Shown one piece after another: positions 40,678 through 47,874 of a stretch of DNA of 64,000 bases. The translations under genes and the position numbers were made by a program. The first letter of the stretch is position 1. Each line of letters opens with the position of its first letter. This DNA is from Burkholderia territorii (GTDB lineage: Bacteria > Pseudomonadota > Gammaproteobacteria > Burkholderiales > Burkholderiaceae), in NCBI RefSeq assembly GCF_902833055.1, contig NZ_CADFEJ010000008.1:149566-213565 (forward strand), in the 5' to 3' direction. The notes beneath the pieces were generated by a model. The model was not told where the DNA came from. It ran no database searches and worked only from the letters and a program-made list of their open reading frames with translations.

Positions 40678-41574
40678 ATGAATGACATCGCCTTGCCCGA
40701 CCCCTCATCCGCCAGCATCGATCCGGCCGCGCTCGACGCGCTGCACGCGTTCGTCGAGCGCCATCCGCGGCTGCTCGTGCTGACCGGTGCCGGCATCAGC
40801 ACCGATTCCGGCATTCCCGGCTATCGCGACCGCAACGGTCAGTGGATGCGCTCGCCGCCGATCCAGCTTCACGAATTCCTCGGTTCCGAAGTCGCACGCC
40901 GCCGCTACTGGGCGCGCAGCATGATCGGCTGGCCCGTGGTGGGCCGCGCGCAACCGAACCGCTCGCACGTCGCGCTCGCGCGGCTCGGCAGCACCGGCCG
41001 GATCGAGCGGCTCGTCACGCAGAACGTCGACGGGCTGCACCAGCGTGCCGGCAGCGGCGACGTGATCGAGCTGCATGGCGGCATCAACGCCGTCACGTGC
41101 CTCGATTGCGGTGCGCATCATGCGCGCGCGACGATCCAGACCTTGCTGGAAACGGACAACCCCGAGCTGCTGGGCGCGCAGGCGGAACCGGCCGCCGACG
41201 GCGACGCGCACCTCGAATGGGCGGCCCTCGACACGTTCCGCATTCCGGCCTGCCCGGCCTGCGGCGGGCTGCTGAAGCCGGCGGTGGTGTTCTTCGGCGA
41301 GAACGTGCCGCGCGAACGCGTCGCGTTGGCGTCGCAGGCGCTCGATGCGGCCGACGCGTTGCTCGTCGTCGGCTCGTCGCTGATGGTGTATTCCGGCTAC
41401 CGGTTCTGCGTGTGGGCCCAGGCCCGGAACAAGCCCGTCGCCGCGCTGAACCTCGGCCATACGCGTGCCGATCCGATATTGACGCTGAAGGTCGAGGCGC
41501 GTTGCGCGCCCGCGCTCGACGCGCTGAACGCGCGGCTGGGTGTCGGTAGCGGTGCGCCGGAGCACGCATCGTGA
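40678..41574 (+). CDS. SIR2-family NAD-dependent protein deacylase (class II-like)
   Basis: A 298-residue sirtuin that removes acyl groups from lysine using NAD. The NAD motif is GAGIS (37-41); TQNVDGLH (114-121) and the catalytic His133 are present. A zinc site of two Cys pairs is formed by Cys141/144 and Cys192/195. The long insert between the zinc pairs and the GIPGYRDRNGQW pattern fit SIRT4-like class II enzymes, so deacylase, lipoamidase or ADP-ribosyl transfer activities are possible. Its stop overlaps the next start (GTGA). Confidence 0.9.
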   Translation: MNDIALPDPSSASIDPAALDALHAFVERHPRLLVLTGAGISTDSGIPGYRDRNGQWMRSPPIQLHEFLGSEVARRRYWARSMIGWPVVGRAQPNRSHVALARLGSTGRIERLVTQNVDGLHQRAGSGDVIELHGGINAVTCLDCGAHHARATIQTLLETDNPELLGAQAEPAADGDAHLEWAALDTFRIPACPACGGLLKPAVVFFGENVPRERVALASQALDAADALLVVGSSLMVYSGYRFCVWAQARNKPVAALNLGHTRADPILTLKVEARCAPALDALNARLGVGSGAPEHAS

Positions 41575-42212
41575 CCGGGCCGACGTCCTCGCGCGATCCG
41601 TCCGCGCGGCTGTCGGCGCCGGCGGCCGAACGCAATCGCGGGCCGATCCTCGACGTCCTGCGTCGCGTGCTGCCCGCCAGCGGCGACGTGCTGGAGATCG
41701 CGAGCGGCACCGGGCAGCATGCGGTCCATTTCGCGCAGGCGTTGCCGGCGCTGCGCTGGCAGCCGAGCGATCCCGACGTGCACGCGCGCCGCTCGATCGC
41801 CGCGTGGGTCGCGCATGCCGGCCTCGCGAACCTGGCCGAGCCGCTGGCGTTCGACGTGCGCGATGCGTCGTGGCCGGCCGCGGCGTTCGACGCGATCGTC
41901 TGCATCAACATGATCCACATCTCGCCGTGGGCGTGTGCCGAAGCACTGTTCGCCGGCGCATCGCGCGTGCTGCGCCCGGGCGGCGTGCTGTTCCTGTACG
42001 GCCCATATCGCCGCGACGGTCGGCACACGGCGCCGTCCAACGAAGCGTTCGACCAGCAGTTGCGCAGCCGCGACCCGTCGTGGGGCGTGCGCGATCTCGA
42101 GGCGGTCGTCGCGCTGGGTCTCGATCGCGGGCTCGACTGCATCGAGGTCGTCGAGATGCCGGCGAACAACCTGAGCGTCGTGTTCAGGCGCCTGCCGCAC
42201 GCGGAGCAATGA
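41571..42212 (+). CDS. DUF938-family SAM-methyltransferase-like protein
   Basis: A 213-residue protein from a GTG start at 41571 that overlaps the sirtuin stop, so the two are translationally coupled. The Rossmann-type SAM motif is VLEIASGTGQHAVHFA; INMIHISPW and RPGGVLFLYGPYRRDG are characteristic of DUF938. The biological substrate is unknown. The overlap suggests a functional link to the sirtuin, but none is established. Confidence 0.85.
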   Translation: MTGPTSSRDPSARLSAPAAERNRGPILDVLRRVLPASGDVLEIASGTGQHAVHFAQALPALRWQPSDPDVHARRSIAAWVAHAGLANLAEPLAFDVRDASWPAAAFDAIVCINMIHISPWACAEALFAGASRVLRPGGVLFLYGPYRRDGRHTAPSNEAFDQQLRSRDPSWGVRDLEAVVALGLDRGLDCIEVVEMPANNLSVVFRRLPHAEQ

Positions 42213-42309
42213 CACGCAAGCGCGCATCGCAGCCGGGTTTCCACTATCCTTTCGCCTGTGCGCGCGGCCCGGTTCGGGTCGCGCCCCGTTTTTTCCGGAG
42301 AATTGACTA

Positions 42310-43722
42310 ATGGGCAAACAAGCAATCGGTGTGATCGGGCTCGCGGTGATGGGCCGCAATCTCGCACTCAATATCGAGAGCCGCGGTTACGCGGTGTCGG
42401 TGTACAACCGCAGCCGCGAGAAAACCGACGAACTGATCGCCGAATTCCCCGGCCGCAATCTGGTACCGACCTATACGCTCGAAGAATTCGTCGCGTCGCT
42501 CGAGACCCCGCGCCGGATCCTGATGATGGTGAAGGCCGGCGAAGCGACCGATGCGACGATCGCATCGCTCAAGCCGCTGCTCGAGAAAGGCGACGTGCTG
42601 ATCGACGGCGGGAATACGCACTTCACGGACACGATCCGCCGCAACCAGGAGCTCGCGCAATCGGGCCTGCATTTCATCGGCACCGGCGTGTCGGGCGGCG
42701 AAGAAGGCGCGCTGCGCGGCCCGTCGATCATGCCCGGCGGCCAGCGCGACGCGTACGACCTGGTCGAGCCGATCCTCAAGCAGATCGCCGCGAAGGCGCC
42801 GTCCGACGGCGAGCCGTGCGTCGCGTACATGGGCCCGGACGGTGCGGGCCACTACGTGAAGATGGTCCACAACGGCATCGAATACGGCGACATGCAGCTG
42901 ATCGCCGAAAGCTATGCCGTGCTGAAGGATGTCGCCGGCCTGACCAACGACGAACTCGGCGCGGTGTACACCGAATGGAACCAGGGCGAGCTCGACAGCT
43001 ACCTGATCGAGATCACGTCGAAGATCTTCGGCAAGAAGGACGAAGAAACCGGCAAGCACCTCGTCGACGTGATTCTCGATCGCGCCGCGCAAAAGGGCAC
43101 CGGCAAGTGGACGAGCCAGAACGCGCTGGATCTGGGCGTGCCGCTGCCGCTGATCACCGAGTCGGTGTTCGCGCGCGTGCTGTCGTCGCTGAAGACCGAG
43201 CGCGTCGCGGCGAGCAAGATCCTGTCGGGCCCGGCCGCCGCGTCGTTCGACGGCGATCGCGCCGCGTTCGTCGAAGCGGTGCGCCGCGCGCTGTACCTGA
43301 GCAAGGTGATCTCGTACGCGCAGGGCTTCGCGCAACTGCGCACGGCGTCCGAAGAGTATGGCTGGAACCTCGATCTCGGGACGATCGCGAAGATCTTCCG
43401 TGCGGGCTGCATCATCCGCGCGCGCTTCCTGCAGAAGATCACGGACGCGTACGCGAAGGATCCGGCACTCGCGAACCTGCTGCTCGACCCGTATTTCAAG
43501 GACATCGCCGCCAACTACCAGGCGTCGCTGCGCGACGTCGTCGTGGCCGCGGTGAAGGCAGGCGTGCCGGTGCCGGCGTTCGCGTCGGCGGTTGCGTACT
43601 TCGACAGCTACCGTTCCGAGCGGCTGCCGGCGAACCTTGTGCAGGCGCAGCGCGACTTCTTCGGCGCCCACACGTTCGAGCGTACCGACAAGCCGGGCAG
43701 CTTCCACGCGAACTGGTCGTAA
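42310..43722 (+). CDS. gnd: 6-phosphogluconate dehydrogenase, decarboxylating
   Basis: Oxidises 6-phosphogluconate to ribulose 5-phosphate with NADPH formation in the pentose phosphate pathway. The product has 470 residues, the usual length. The NADP motif is [13 protein letters not shown], the substrate loop [19 protein letters not shown], and the catalytic [17 protein letters not shown] includes the essential Lys. GGAG lies just upstream of the ATG. Separate from DUF938 by about 100 bases. Confidence 0.97.
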   Translation: MGKQAIGVIGLAVMGRNLALNIESRGYAVSVYNRSREKTDELIAEFPGRNLVPTYTLEEFVASLETPRRILMMVKAGEATDATIASLKPLLEKGDVLIDGGNTHFTDTIRRNQELAQSGLHFIGTGVSGGEEGALRGPSIMPGGQRDAYDLVEPILKQIAAKAPSDGEPCVAYMGPDGAGHYVKMVHNGIEYGDMQLIAESYAVLKDVAGLTNDELGAVYTEWNQGELDSYLIEITSKIFGKKDEETGKHLVDVILDRAAQKGTGKWTSQNALDLGVPLPLITESVFARVLSSLKTERVAASKILSGPAAASFDGDRAAFVEAVRRALYLSKVISYAQGFAQLRTASEEYGWNLDLGTIAKIFRAGCIIRARFLQKITDAYAKDPALANLLLDPYFKDIAANYQASLRDVVVAAVKAGVPVPAFASAVAYFDSYRSERLPANLVQAQRDFFGAHTFERTDKPGSFHANWS

Positions 43723-43766
43723 CCGGCAGGCGAGGACGTCATTGTTGCGAAATTCTATTCTTTGAG

Positions 43767-43844
43767 TAGGGTTTTTCGTTCCCGGATCCCGGAATTGTTG
43801 GCTCCGAGGAAACAGTGTTTTCGTTCTTTCATGGTTTTCCCTAG
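43767..43844 (+). promoter_or_regulatory. repeated TAGGGTTTT / GGTTTTCCCTAG elements
   Basis: TAGGGTTTTTC (43767-43777) and GGTTTTCCCTAG (43833-43844) lie upstream of the DUF4148 gene. The second shares GGTTTTCCCTA with the promoter palindrome of the DUF3563 gene at 3731-3741. A common regulator is possible but unproven. Confidence 0.4.
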
Positions 43845-43923
43845 GTGATCTCGGGACTAAACTTTGTTCAATCGCTGCAGACATGGTGTGTGCGGCGGAG
43901 CAAAAAAATCCCGGAGGTTAATC

Positions 43924-44268
43924 ATGAAATCGCTGATCGCAACGTTCGCTGCTGCTGCTGTCCTCGCCGTTCCTGCCGTCTCGTTCGCCCAACAGAACGC
44001 GCCCGTCACCCGTGCGCAGGTGAAGGCCGAACTGGTTCAACTGCAACAGGCCGGCTACAAGCTGGGCAGCGATCGTACCGACTACCCGGCAGGCATCCAG
44101 GCGGCTGAAGCCCGCGTGAACCCGCAACAGAACGTGGCCGCCGCCGATACGAGCGGCTACGGTGCGCAACCGGCCGCCCAGCAGGAATCGGGCGCTCCGG
44201 CTGCCGCCAAGACCGGCTGGCAGGTCAAGCGCGTGTCGGATGGCGCACCGGTCTACAAGGGTCGTTAA
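43924..44268 (+). CDS. secreted DUF4148 protein
   Basis: A 114-residue precursor. The signal peptide MKSLIATFAAAAVLAVPAVS ends near FAQQ. Then comes the DUF4148 pattern VTRAQVKAELVQLQQAGYKLG followed by YPAGIQAAEARV. Such small exported proteins are very numerous in Burkholderia and have no proven function. GGAGG precedes the ATG at 43924. It ends at a good terminator and stands alone. Confidence 0.88.
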   Translation: MKSLIATFAAAAVLAVPAVSFAQQNAPVTRAQVKAELVQLQQAGYKLGSDRTDYPAGIQAAEARVNPQQNVAAADTSGYGAQPAAQQESGAPAAAKTGWQVKRVSDGAPVYKGR

Positions 44269-44324
44269 TCGCCATCGGTCGCCCGGCCGCATGTGCGGCC
44301 TGATGTGACCCCATGCAGTACTCG

Positions 44325-44363
44325 CAGCCCGTGGTTCCGCCGCCCGGAACGACGGGCTGTTTT
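44325..44363 (+). terminator. terminator after DUF4148 gene
   Basis: CAGCCCGT (44325-44332) pairs with ACGGGCTG (44352-44359); inside it GGTTCCG and CGGAAC can also pair. Four T's follow. Confidence 0.75.
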
Positions 44364-44383
44364 CATTGGTGTCCCGCGCCGCG

Positions 44384-44704
44384 TCAATGCAGCGGCCGTG
44401 GGCCGCGGCCGATGTCCCGGAACAGCGCGTCGGCCGGCTCCAGCGCCTGCAGCCAGGCCTCGTCGTAGCCGCTCAGCGTGTCGAGTGCGTCGCGTAGCCG
44501 CTCGATCGCGAGGATCGGCAGCTCGACGCTGTGGCGCGTGGCGCCGCTCAGGTGCGCGACGCTCGCCAGCTGGACGAGGGCGTCCGCTGCTTCGGCGACG
44601 TCCGTCGCGAACAACAGGTGCCGGTTGAGCAATTCGACGAGGCCGCTGGAACCGGCGAAATCCTCGGCGTTGAGCTGCACGGACAGAAACGTCGCGTTGT
44701 TCAT
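44384..44704 (-). CDS. hypothetical small protein
   Basis: A 106-residue cytoplasmic protein I do not recognise. It starts MNNATFLSVQLNAEDFAGSS after a clear GAGGAG site and is rich in Leu and Ala, predicted mainly helical. There is no signal peptide, membrane span or cysteine. The reading frame has normal codon bias and a well-placed start, so it is probably real. Single gene between the DUF4148 gene (convergent) and the NlpD-like gene (divergent). Confidence 0.65.
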   Translation of the reverse strand: MNNATFLSVQLNAEDFAGSSGLVELLNRHLLFATDVAEAADALVQLASVAHLSGATRHSVELPILAIERLRDALDTLSGYDEAWLQALEPADALFRDIGRGPRPLH

Positions 44705-45073
44705 GGTCTTCTCCTCGTTATCGCGGGTCGTGCGGTGCACCTTCGAGTATAGGAGGCGGCCCGCGGCAGGGTGGCGATCATCCGCGCGGCACGGCTGGCG
44801 GCCCGCCGGCATGCGCGTGCGATACCGCAAGATTGTTGCCGGATCGGGCACCTGTCGCGGCCCCGACTACGACAGATGGTATCTTTGACGGCCGGGACGA
44901 CCCGAAAATGGCGCGAAAAAGGGGCCGATGAGCCCGTTCGTGCCGACGTCCCGCTGTGGAAACCGAAGGCCGCGAGAGCGGTCGGATACTGGTAGTCCGG
45001 CCGTCTGGCCGGACATCGTGCGTCGCGCGCCGGAGGGCGGTGGGCGGCGCAACGACGCAAATCCGGAGGACCC
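44705..45073. other. divergent intergenic region
   Basis: About 370 bases upstream of both the hypothetical gene and the NlpD-like gene. I see only the ribosome sites at its two ends; no RNA gene or clear operator. Confidence 0.5.
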
Positions 45074-45808
45074 TTGAGAAAAACGATTCCGATCCACGAT
45101 GCGCTGGCGCGCTGGTTGCCGCAGGCGGCACTTGTCGCCGCGGCTGCCGCGCTGACGGGCTGTACGATGACGCCGTGGACCGACAACTGGCAGCCGGCAC
45201 GGCCGTCGACGCCGGCGTCGGTCGCCACGCCGGGCGTGATCGCCGGCTATTACCGCGTGAATCCGGGCGACACGCTCGCTGGCGTTGCCGCCGCCTACGG
45301 GCAGCGCGTGCAGGACGTGGCCAGCTGGAACCATATGTCGCCCAACGACGCCGTGTCGCCCGGCCAGGTGCTGCGCGTCGCACCACCGCCGGCCGCGACC
45401 TCGCTCGGACAGCCGCCCGCCGCGGCCGCGCAACCGGGCTCGCTGGCCTGGCCGGCCACGGGCATGGTCGCGACGCCGTTCGTCCCCGGCAAGACGCGCG
45501 GCATCGTGATCGCCGCGACCGGGCCCGACCGTTCGGTGCGGGCCGCGGCAAACGGGCGGGTGGTCTATGCCGGATCCGGCGTCAAGGCATACGGCCCGCT
45601 CGTGATCCTGAAGCACGACAACGGCCTCATCACGGCCTACGGGCACAACGGCAAGCTGCTCGTCAACGAAGGCGACGCGGTGCGTGCGGGCCAGCCGGTC
45701 GCCGAGATGGGCACCGACGCGAGCGGTCGCGCGACGTTCGACTTCGAAGTCCGGCAGAACGGCAAGGTCGTCGATCCGATGAACTTCCTGCCGCGCAACG
45801 GCGGCTGA
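45074..45808 (+). CDS. NlpD-like LysM/M23 lipoprotein
   Basis: A 244-residue lipoprotein from a TTG start at 45074 with GGAGGA just upstream. The lipobox is LTGC near residues 27-30. A LysM peptidoglycan-binding domain (YRVNPGDTLAGVAAAYG... to the PGQVLRV end) is followed by a LytM/M23 domain. The zinc ligands are missing: the usual HLHFE is TFDFE and the first H-x3-D is absent. As in NlpD and EnvC it should therefore activate a cell-wall amidase rather than cut peptidoglycan. It is not beside rpoS or surE, so it may be a second paralogue. Confidence 0.87.
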   Translation: MRKTIPIHDALARWLPQAALVAAAAALTGCTMTPWTDNWQPARPSTPASVATPGVIAGYYRVNPGDTLAGVAAAYGQRVQDVASWNHMSPNDAVSPGQVLRVAPPPAATSLGQPPAAAAQPGSLAWPATGMVATPFVPGKTRGIVIAATGPDRSVRAAANGRVVYAGSGVKAYGPLVILKHDNGLITAYGHNGKLLVNEGDAVRAGQPVAEMGTDASGRATFDFEVRQNGKVVDPMNFLPRNGG

Positions 45809-45856
45809 CGCGCCGCGTCACGACGTGTGCGCCGCGCGGCGCACACGTTCCCGTCT

Positions 45857-46495
45857 TCACCCTTCCTTGAGTTCCGCGGTGCCAGGTTGCCTCGCGTGGT
45901 TGCCGAGCCAGCGAATGCCCAGTGCAAGTCCCGCCGCGCCGAGCGCGATCAGCGAACACTGAATCGCGACCGGCAGGTATCCGTGCGGCCGCGGATCGAC
46001 GAACGGGTACGGATACCAGTTCTCCAGCGCACCGCGAACGAGCGTATAGCCGAGATAGACGACCGGAAAGCCGAGCCACGCGAACGCGCTGCGCCACGCA
46101 ATCGGCGAGCGCGGCTCGACGTACAGCCAGTCGCACAGCACCACGAGCGGCACGATCCGGTGCAGAACCCAGTTGTTGAGAGCCGGCGTGACGTGCCGCA
46201 ACGCATCGAGCCGGGCGAGCAGCAGTTCGTAGACGATCGCGGTGATCAGCACGTAGAGCACGGCGGCGCCACGCATCGATTCGTAGCGCGCCGAACCGGG
46301 GCGCGTGATGCGAGACAGCCCCACGATCAGCATCGCGGCGGCGTAGAGGCTGCTCAATTGCGTGAAATAGCTGAGGTAGTTGCCGAGATGGAAAGTCGGC
46401 ATGCCCCAGTAGCCGGCTACGCTGTGCAGCGTGGTCGATACCGCGAGCAACGCGGCGATCAGCCGGTAGGCCGCAACGAAGAACGCTTTGCTCAT
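45857..46495 (-). CDS. Pr6Pr-type integral membrane protein
   Basis: A 212-residue protein with about six membrane spans, starting MSKAFFVAAYRLIAALLAVS. Conserved-looking elements are HLGNYLSYFTQLSS, TPALNNWVLHRIVPLVVLCDW and YPYPFVDPRPHGY, which recall the Pr6Pr (AIG1/FAR-17a-like) family. Function unknown. It lies convergent to the NlpD-like gene with only 48 bases between stops. Confidence 0.7.
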   Translation of the reverse strand: MSKAFFVAAYRLIAALLAVSTTLHSVAGYWGMPTFHLGNYLSYFTQLSSLYAAAMLIVGLSRITRPGSARYESMRGAAVLYVLITAIVYELLLARLDALRHVTPALNNWVLHRIVPLVVLCDWLYVEPRSPIAWRSAFAWLGFPVVYLGYTLVRGALENWYPYPFVDPRPHGYLPVAIQCSLIALGAAGLALGIRWLGNHARQPGTAELKEG

Positions 46496-46728
46496 GATGC
46501 CCGCGCAACGTCGCACCAAAGCTTCATCCTGCCACAGCCGTGGACGCGCGCGATTCGGACTTTCCTTATGGCGGGCCGGCGGGCGGGCCGCGCGGATTCG
46601 TCGGATATTTGATCCGGTCGTACAACGGCGCTCGCGCGTGAGGCTACAATCGGGGCAACCGCCGGGGCGCCGGCCGCAGCGGCATGTGCGTGCCCCTGCA
46701 TACCCCACGAGAAATCACGAGACACAGC

Positions 46729-47265
46729 ATGAAAAACATCCTCGCGAAACAGACGCGCTACAGCTCACCCGCGATCTTCTTCCACTGGGCCATCTTCCTG
46801 CTGGTGGCGCTGGCCTATCTGGCCATCGAAATTCGCGGACCGAAAGGCAGCGACAGCCGCGCGTTCTGGATGAACGTGCACCTGCTGGCCGGTACCTGCG
46901 TGCTCGTGCTGTCGGTGCTGCGCGTGCTCTGGCGCATGATCAGTCGCGTGCCGGAGGCCATTGCGCAGGCGGCGCTGCTCAAGTGGCTGTCGAAGCTCGC
47001 GCATTTCGCGCTGTACGTGTTCATCATCGCGCAGCCGTTGCTCGGCATCATGATGATCAACATGGGCGGCAAGCCCGTGTCGCTCGACTGGATCGGCGTG
47101 TCGTTCACGCTGTTCGGCCCCGACAAGGCGCTGCGGCCGACGATCAAGGAAGCGCACGAACTGATCGGCAACGCGTTCTACTTCGTGATCGGCCTGCATG
47201 CACTGGCCGCGCTCTACCATCACTTCATCCGGCGCGACGACGTGCTGCGACGCATGGCACCGTGA
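46729..47265 (+). CDS. cytochrome b561-family protein
   Basis: A 178-residue four-helix diheme membrane cytochrome. Candidate heme ligands are His in IFFHWAIF (helix 1), NVHLLAG (helix 2) and HELIGNAFYFVIGLHALAALYHH (helix 4). Such CybB-type proteins oxidise quinol, in some cases passing electrons to superoxide. The start at 46729 lacks a strong ribosome site; a longer frame upstream is less likely. Confidence 0.9.
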   Translation: MKNILAKQTRYSSPAIFFHWAIFLLVALAYLAIEIRGPKGSDSRAFWMNVHLLAGTCVLVLSVLRVLWRMISRVPEAIAQAALLKWLSKLAHFALYVFIIAQPLLGIMMINMGGKPVSLDWIGVSFTLFGPDKALRPTIKEAHELIGNAFYFVIGLHALAALYHHFIRRDDVLRRMAP

Positions 47266-47297
47266 TTACCGCACGCTGAAGCCGCACGGCAGCCCCG

Positions 47298-47333
47298 GGG
47301 GGCGCATGGTTGTCGACACAACCATGCGCCCCC
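47298..47333. other. perfect 16-bp stem hairpin
   Basis: GGGGGCGCATGGTTGT (47298-47313) and its exact complement (47318-47333) flank a CGAC tetraloop, 32 bases past the cytochrome b561 stop. No T-run follows on either strand. It is probably a transcript end or stabiliser, but it is unusually long and perfect. Confidence 0.7.
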
Positions 47334-47424
47334 GATCCGTTTGGCCCGATGCGCGGCTGGTCATTGCCGCGAACATTCTGTAACATCTCGGCTGCTTTTA
47401 CATTCCGCTTACGCATCGCCGCGC

Positions 47425-47793
47425 ATGTTGCATCGACATCGTCACCTGACCGCCTGGCTCGGCGTGTTCGCGATCTGGCTCGCGATCGCGGCGCCGCTGG
47501 TGTCGCAGTGGCGGATCGCGCAGGCGGCGACCCCCGACGCGATCGTCTGTAGTGCAGAGCATGGTGCGCACCGCGCGCCCGATGCGGGCCCCGCGCACGA
47601 TCACGCATTGCATCTCGATGCGTGCGGTTATTGCGGCTTCTTCGCACACAGTCCCGCAATCGGCGGCACGGCCGCCGTATCGTTCGCTTTCGTTCCCCCT
47701 CATGCCGTATCCGCCGCCGCGCCGCATGCCGTCGCGGCGCGCGCCGACCGCTATCCGCGCGCGTACCCGCGCGCACCGCCCGAGCGCGCCTGA
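47425..47793 (+). CDS. DUF2946-family protein
   Basis: A 122-residue exported or membrane-anchored protein. It starts MLHRHRHLTAWLGVFAIWLA (signal or anchor). The DUF2946 pattern is CSAEHGAH, then a His-rich AHDHALHLDACGYCGFFAHSP. The family is often found beside copper-related TonB receptors, as here; a role in copper handling is likely but unproven. The stop is 81 bases before the receptor start. Confidence 0.8.
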   Translation: MLHRHRHLTAWLGVFAIWLAIAAPLVSQWRIAQAATPDAIVCSAEHGAHRAPDAGPAHDHALHLDACGYCGFFAHSPAIGGTAAVSFAFVPPHAVSAAAPHAVAARADRYPRAYPRAPPERA

Positions 47794-47874
47794 CGCGCTG
47801 TCTTCCGTTCCATTCATCGCCTATCCGTGCGGTCCGTCGAGGCCCTGTGGAGGGCGTCACTCGGGCTTTCGATC

